DNA of 64,000 nucleotides, taken from the NCBI RefSeq assembly GCF_017377395.1, contig NZ_CP061800.1, positions 6,283,633 to 6,347,632 on the forward strand. Direction: 5' to 3'. A program made the position numbers and the translations under genes. This stretch comes from Desulfonema magnum. GTDB taxonomy: Bacteria; Desulfobacterota; Desulfobacteria; Desulfobacterales; 4be13. Below the pieces are notes generated by a model, which saw only the letters and a list, made by a program, of their open reading frames with translations, had not been told where the DNA came from and did no database searches. This document shows positions 61,199 through 64,000 of the stretch, piece by piece; the first letter of the stretch is position 1; each line of letters opens with the position of its first letter.

Positions 61199-61238
61199 AT
61201 ATTCTCGTTTCCGGATACCAGGCCGGAGACGAGAATCT
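61199..61238. terminator. Stem-loop after gcdA
   Basis: Arms ATTCTCGTTTCCGG and CCGGAGACGAGAAT around a short loop, 12 bases after the gcdA stop. No T-run follows, so it may be an RNA-stabilising or factor-dependent end. Confidence 0.5.
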
Positions 61239-61318
61239 GATACACTGATATCATAACCATTCGCCCCTGAGTCCCGGCCGCGCAATAGCGTTGAAATAAC
61301 TGACAAAAAAAATTTTTG

Positions 61319-61490
61319 TCGGACGGGGTTGCAACCCCATATGCATCAGGCTAAGATCGTAACTCATTGTTTTTATTAACCCGTGATCTGCCGGACGGGG
61401 TTTGCAACCCCGTCCGAAATATTTTCCGACCCCCGAAAACAAACGTTTCGGACGGGGTTGCAAACCCCGTCCTGTAACATCCCACCGCGT
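61319..61490. repeat. CGGACGGGGTT palindromes and CATATGCATCAGGCTAAG motif
   Basis: Three CGGACGGGGTTTGCAACC-type units (61320, 61392, 61450) and a CATATGCATCAGGCTAAG at 61337, in the same order as at 29326-29466 and 35454-35600. Directly abuts the 36-bp tandem array. Confidence 0.88.
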
Positions 61491-61500
61491 CCGGCAAAAC

Positions 61501-62214
61501 TTGCCAAAGTGCAACTTTGGCACTCCGGAGCGGTGTTTGCCAAAGTGCAACTCTGGCACTCCGGAGCGGTGTTTGCCAAAGTGCAACTCTGGCACTCCGG
61601 AGCGGTGTTTGCCAAAGTGCAACTTTGGCACTCCGAAGCGGTGTTTGCCAAAGTGCAACTTTGGCACTCCGGAGCGGTGTTTGCCAAAGTGCAACTCTGG
61701 CACTCCGGAGCGGTGTTTGCCAAAGTGCAACTCTGGCACTCCGGAGCGGTGTTTGCCAAAGTGCAACTTTGGCACTCCGGAGCGGTGTTTGCCAAAGTGC
61801 AACTCTGGCACTCCGGAGCGGTGTTTGCCAAAGTGCAACTCTGGCACTCCGGAGCGGTGTTTGCCAAAGTGCAACTCTGGCACTCCGGAGCGGTGTTTGC
61901 CAAAGTGCAACTCTGGCACTCCGGAGCGGTGTTTGCCAAAGTGCAACTTTGGCACTCCGGAGCGGTGTTTGCCAAAGTGCAACTCTGGCACTCCGGAGCG
62001 GTGTTTGCCAAAGTGCAACTCTGGCACTCCGGAGCGGTGTTTGCCAAAGTGCAACTCTGGCACTCCGGAGCGGTGTTTGCCAAAGTGCAACTCTGGCACT
62101 CCGGAGCGGTGTTTGCCAAAGTGCAACTCTGGCACTCCGGAGCGGTGTTTGCCAAAGTGCAACTTTGGCACTCCGGAGCGGTGTTTGCCAAAGGGCAACT
62201 TTGGCACTCCGGAG
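61501..62214. repeat. Tandem array: 20 copies of a 36-bp hairpin unit
   Basis: Twenty units in exact 36-base register, each TTGCCAAAGTGCAACTNTGG then CACTCCGGAGCGGTGT. Within a unit TGCCAAAG and CTTTGGCA form a hairpin, and CTCCGGAG is a second palindrome. Variation is almost confined to one T/C site: T in units 1, 4, 5, 8, 13, 19 and 20, C in the other 13. Because 36 is divisible by three, all six frames are open or nearly so, giving misleading long ORFs on both strands. No ribosome site precedes them. Confidence 0.97.
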
Positions 62215-62249
62215 GGCCGGGGAGACAGGTTGTGGTGAAACAATGAAAA

Positions 62250-63029
62250 TTACCACGTTTTCCGAACCTTCACCCCCTGAGAATCCAAATATGATTTAAT
62301 CTCAGTAATGGTATAATCACCATAGTGAACCATTGAGGCAATCAGGGCCGCGTCTGCTTTCCCTTCCGCAAGAACATGAAAAAGATGTTCCGGAGTTCCC
62401 GCACCGCCCGAGGCAATCACGGGAATATCAACGCTTTGAGAAATAAGAGCGGTCAGATTCAGTTCATAACCGTCCTGAGTTCCGTCCGCGTCAATGGAAT
62501 TCAAACAGATTTCTCCTGCCCCGAGATCCTGCCCTTTCATGGCCCATTCCAGCGCGTCAATTCCCATGTATGTCCTTCCGCCATTGATGACAATTTCATA
62601 TCCCGAAGGAATTTTTTCGCTTTTTCCCACCTGTTTTACATCCATGCCAAGGACAACACACTGACTGCCAAAGGATCTGGCCCCTTCTGAAATAATCCCG
62701 GGGTCTTTGACAGCCGCGGAATTGACACTGATCTTTTCCGCACCGGCCAGGAGCACAGCCCGCATATCATCAGCATTACGGATTCCCCCTCCTACGGAAA
62801 AGGGTATAAAAATGGTTTTTGCCACCCGCCTGACCACATCAATCATAATGTCCCTTTTTTCATGGGATGCGGTGATATCATAAAATACGATTTCATCTGC
62901 CCCTGCCTCGTAATAAAACCGGGCCATTTCAACCGGATCACCAATATCAACATTATCTTTGAATTTAATACCTTTTGTTGTCTTCCCCTCTCTCACGTCA
63001 AGGCAGGGGATAATGCGTTTGCTTAACAT
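62250..63029 (-). CDS. hisF: Imidazole glycerol phosphate synthase, cyclase subunit
   Basis: 259 residues forming a beta/alpha barrel: [20 protein letters not shown] (catalytic Asp11), [73 protein letters not shown] and [14 protein letters not shown]. It closes the imidazole ring in histidine synthesis using ammonia from HisH. The ATG at 63029 matches the family start; the longer frame includes a repeat. No other his gene is adjacent. Confidence 0.94.
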   Translation of the reverse strand: MLSKRIIPCLDVREGKTTKGIKFKDNVDIGDPVEMARFYYEAGADEIVFYDITASHEKRDIMIDVVRRVAKTIFIPFSVGGGIRNADDMRAVLLAGAEKISVNSAAVKDPGIISEGARSFGSQCVVLGMDVKQVGKSEKIPSGYEIVINGGRTYMGIDALEWAMKGQDLGAGEICLNSIDADGTQDGYELNLTALISQSVDIPVIASGGAGTPEHLFHVLAEGKADAALIASMVHYGDYTITEIKSYLDSQGVKVRKTW

Positions 63030-63089
63030 TGTTCTCTCTCTGAATAAAATTTTCACTGCTACAGGGATTTCATATAACAAACCGGATTC

Positions 63090-63300
63090 ATAAGAAACGC
63101 TCATGAAAAACTCGGGTTTCCCCCGGTTATGAAAAAATTTTCAGCGAAAACAGATAAAAAAACCGGGTGTTCAGAAAGTAAGTACCTGAGCAAAAATTTT
63201 TATATAACTTTTTTCCTGCGAACCGCGGAAAAACCCGGCTTTTTCCTTTTCCTTTATCCGGGACGCATCATTCCGGAAAAAAGCCGGGTTTCTTCCCCGA
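63090..63300. repeat. GCCGGGTTT-family units
   Basis: A diverged copy of the 95-base element (AACGCTCATGAAAAACTCGG at 63095) followed by AAACCCGGCTTTTTCC and AAAAAGCCGGGTTTCTTC (63232-63300). Non-coding spacer between hisF and the chemotaxis receptor gene. Confidence 0.8.
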
Positions 63301-63419
63301 TCAGATATTAAAAATTTATGGTCAGGTACTTATTTTCATGGTAAAAGGATCAAATCCTCTTCTTATACAAAATCCCTGTAGAAAAAAGGAGGAATCAGGA
63401 GCTTGTTTCTGAATTCACA

Positions 63420-64000
63420 TCAGTAGCTCTCAAAATCTTTATCCTTAACCTCCTCCATTTCTATGGAAATGCTTTCTTTTTCGCCAGTTATTTTTTCCGA
63501 GGAATCTTTTTTGTTCAAGATATCCATAACGTTTTGTTTTTCAGCCGCCACAAACTTTTCAAATAATTCTTTAAGCTTTTGCGCCTTACGATCTGAAAGC
63601 GCTTCTGACTGTTCTTCAAATTTTTGTTTCACTATTTCGGAAATCTTGAAAAACGAAGCGGTTTTCAGAAGACGTTCGGCCTGGCCTGCAAACTCATGAC
63701 CGCTTGCCGCCATTTCTTCGGTTGAAGCCACATTGTCCTGAATCACATCGTCCAGTTGCTGAATCGCCATGTTGACTTGGGAAATACCATCGGCCTGCTC
63801 ATTACATGAAATGCTGATTTCCTGAACCAGTTCAGCGGTTTTCTGTATTCCGGCGATCATATTCTCAAGCTGCCTGCCCGTTTCCTGAGCAAGACTGATA
63901 TTGGAAATTGAAAGCGCACTGATCTCTTTGGCCGCCTCCTGACAGCGTTTGGACAGTTTGCCGATTTCAGATGCCACCACAGCAAATCCCATACCATATT
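63420..64000 (-). CDS. Methyl-accepting chemotaxis protein, C-terminal part (5' end beyond window)
   Basis: The frame is open to the window edge. MGFAVVASEIGKLSKRCQEA is the region just after the conserved hairpin tip of the MCP signalling domain; ISISCNEQADGISQVNMAIQ, LDDVIQDNVASTEEMAASGH and FAGQAERLL follow as the long coiled-coil adaptation helix with Glu/Gln methylation sites. The last ~60 residues are charged (KKDSSEKITGEKESISIEME) and end without a CheR-binding pentapeptide. The sensor and membrane parts lie outside. Confidence 0.9.
   Translation of the reverse strand, partial: YGMGFAVVASEIGKLSKRCQEAAKEISALSISNISLAQETGRQLENMIAGIQKTAELVQEISISCNEQADGISQVNMAIQQLDDVIQDNVASTEEMAASGHEFAGQAERLLKTASFFKISEIVKQKFEEQSEALSDRKAQKLKELFEKFVAAEKQNVMDILNKKDSSEKITGEKESISIEMEEVKDKDFESY

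Noticed and set aside
61251-62299. Long repetitive ORFs in several frames on both strands, with 12-residue repeats such as HFGKHRSGVPEL
   Set aside because: They are translations of the 36-bp tandem array, which is divisible by three and free of stops. No ribosome site, no recognised repeat-protein family, and mutually exclusive frames are equally open.

Overview
The window looks like a stretch of a large, repeat-rich genome of a Desulfobacterota (former Deltaproteobacteria) sulfate reducer. This is inference from gene content: a glutaconyl-CoA decarboxylase alpha subunit, an archaeal-type ADH synthase (alternative shikimate entry), a ferredoxin:thioredoxin reductase catalytic subunit beside a glutaredoxin, a CarD regulator, a K+-independent membrane pyrophosphatase, and coding-sequence style typical of Desulfonema/Desulfococcus-like organisms. 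No rRNA was seen, so genus is not fixed.

Layout. 1-6.6 kb is a decayed accessory region: an Rpn-type nuclease cut by the window edge, a HigA-like antitoxin with a 5'-truncated toxin, a decayed transposon remnant, a GNAT domain fused to transposon-end sequence, an integrase stub, a frameshifted gene, a truncated phosphoesterase and an ISAzo13-type insertion sequence. 6.6-11 kb carries a 450-bp heptamer satellite, a nitroreductase, glutaredoxin/FTR, serA and a DUF1844 gene. 11-13.7 kb holds a secreted protein, toxin-antitoxin modules and broken antitoxins. 13.8-25 kb is conserved housekeeping: HtrA protease, ispE, tRNA-Gln, prs, rplY, pth, hppA, carD, rluD-type synthase and a metal permease. 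25-29 kb (minus strand) is an envelope operon: SAM hydrolase, L,D-transpeptidase, a coiled-coil membrane protein and a bactofilin. 30-36 kb has an agmatinase-family gene and a TonB-dependent receptor whose signal peptide is split by an 1869-bp transposon with a perfect 9-bp target duplication. 36-44 kb (minus) has ADH synthase, a tight cluster of propeller protein, radical SAM protein, AAA ATPase and DUF4276 TOPRIM-like protein, then an ankyrin/SH3 lipoprotein and YjbQ. 44-54 kb is a type I restriction-modification locus (hsdM, hsdS, hsdR) with extra small genes and an exonuclease I gene: a defence island. 54-59 kb has HigBA with an operator, a CDF metal transporter, a PPC/DUF296 protein and a PP2C phosphatase. 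59-64 kb has gcdA, a 20-copy 36-bp tandem array, hisF and the end of a chemotaxis receptor.

The most unusual property is non-coding. Heptameric tandem repeats of at least four different sequences sit at gene boundaries, and they supply the start codon (pth, speB) or the last residues and stop codon (speB, hsdM, hsdS) of normal genes. In most cases their orientation matches the gene end they abut. On top of this come several dispersed palindromic families (cores GCCGGGTTT, CGGACGGGGTT, GGAGTGCGAAAAT, GGTGGGTTSCGC, and ends with TTATAACGGATTTAGGGG) and MITE-like inverted-repeat elements, which together occupy nearly all intergenic DNA.
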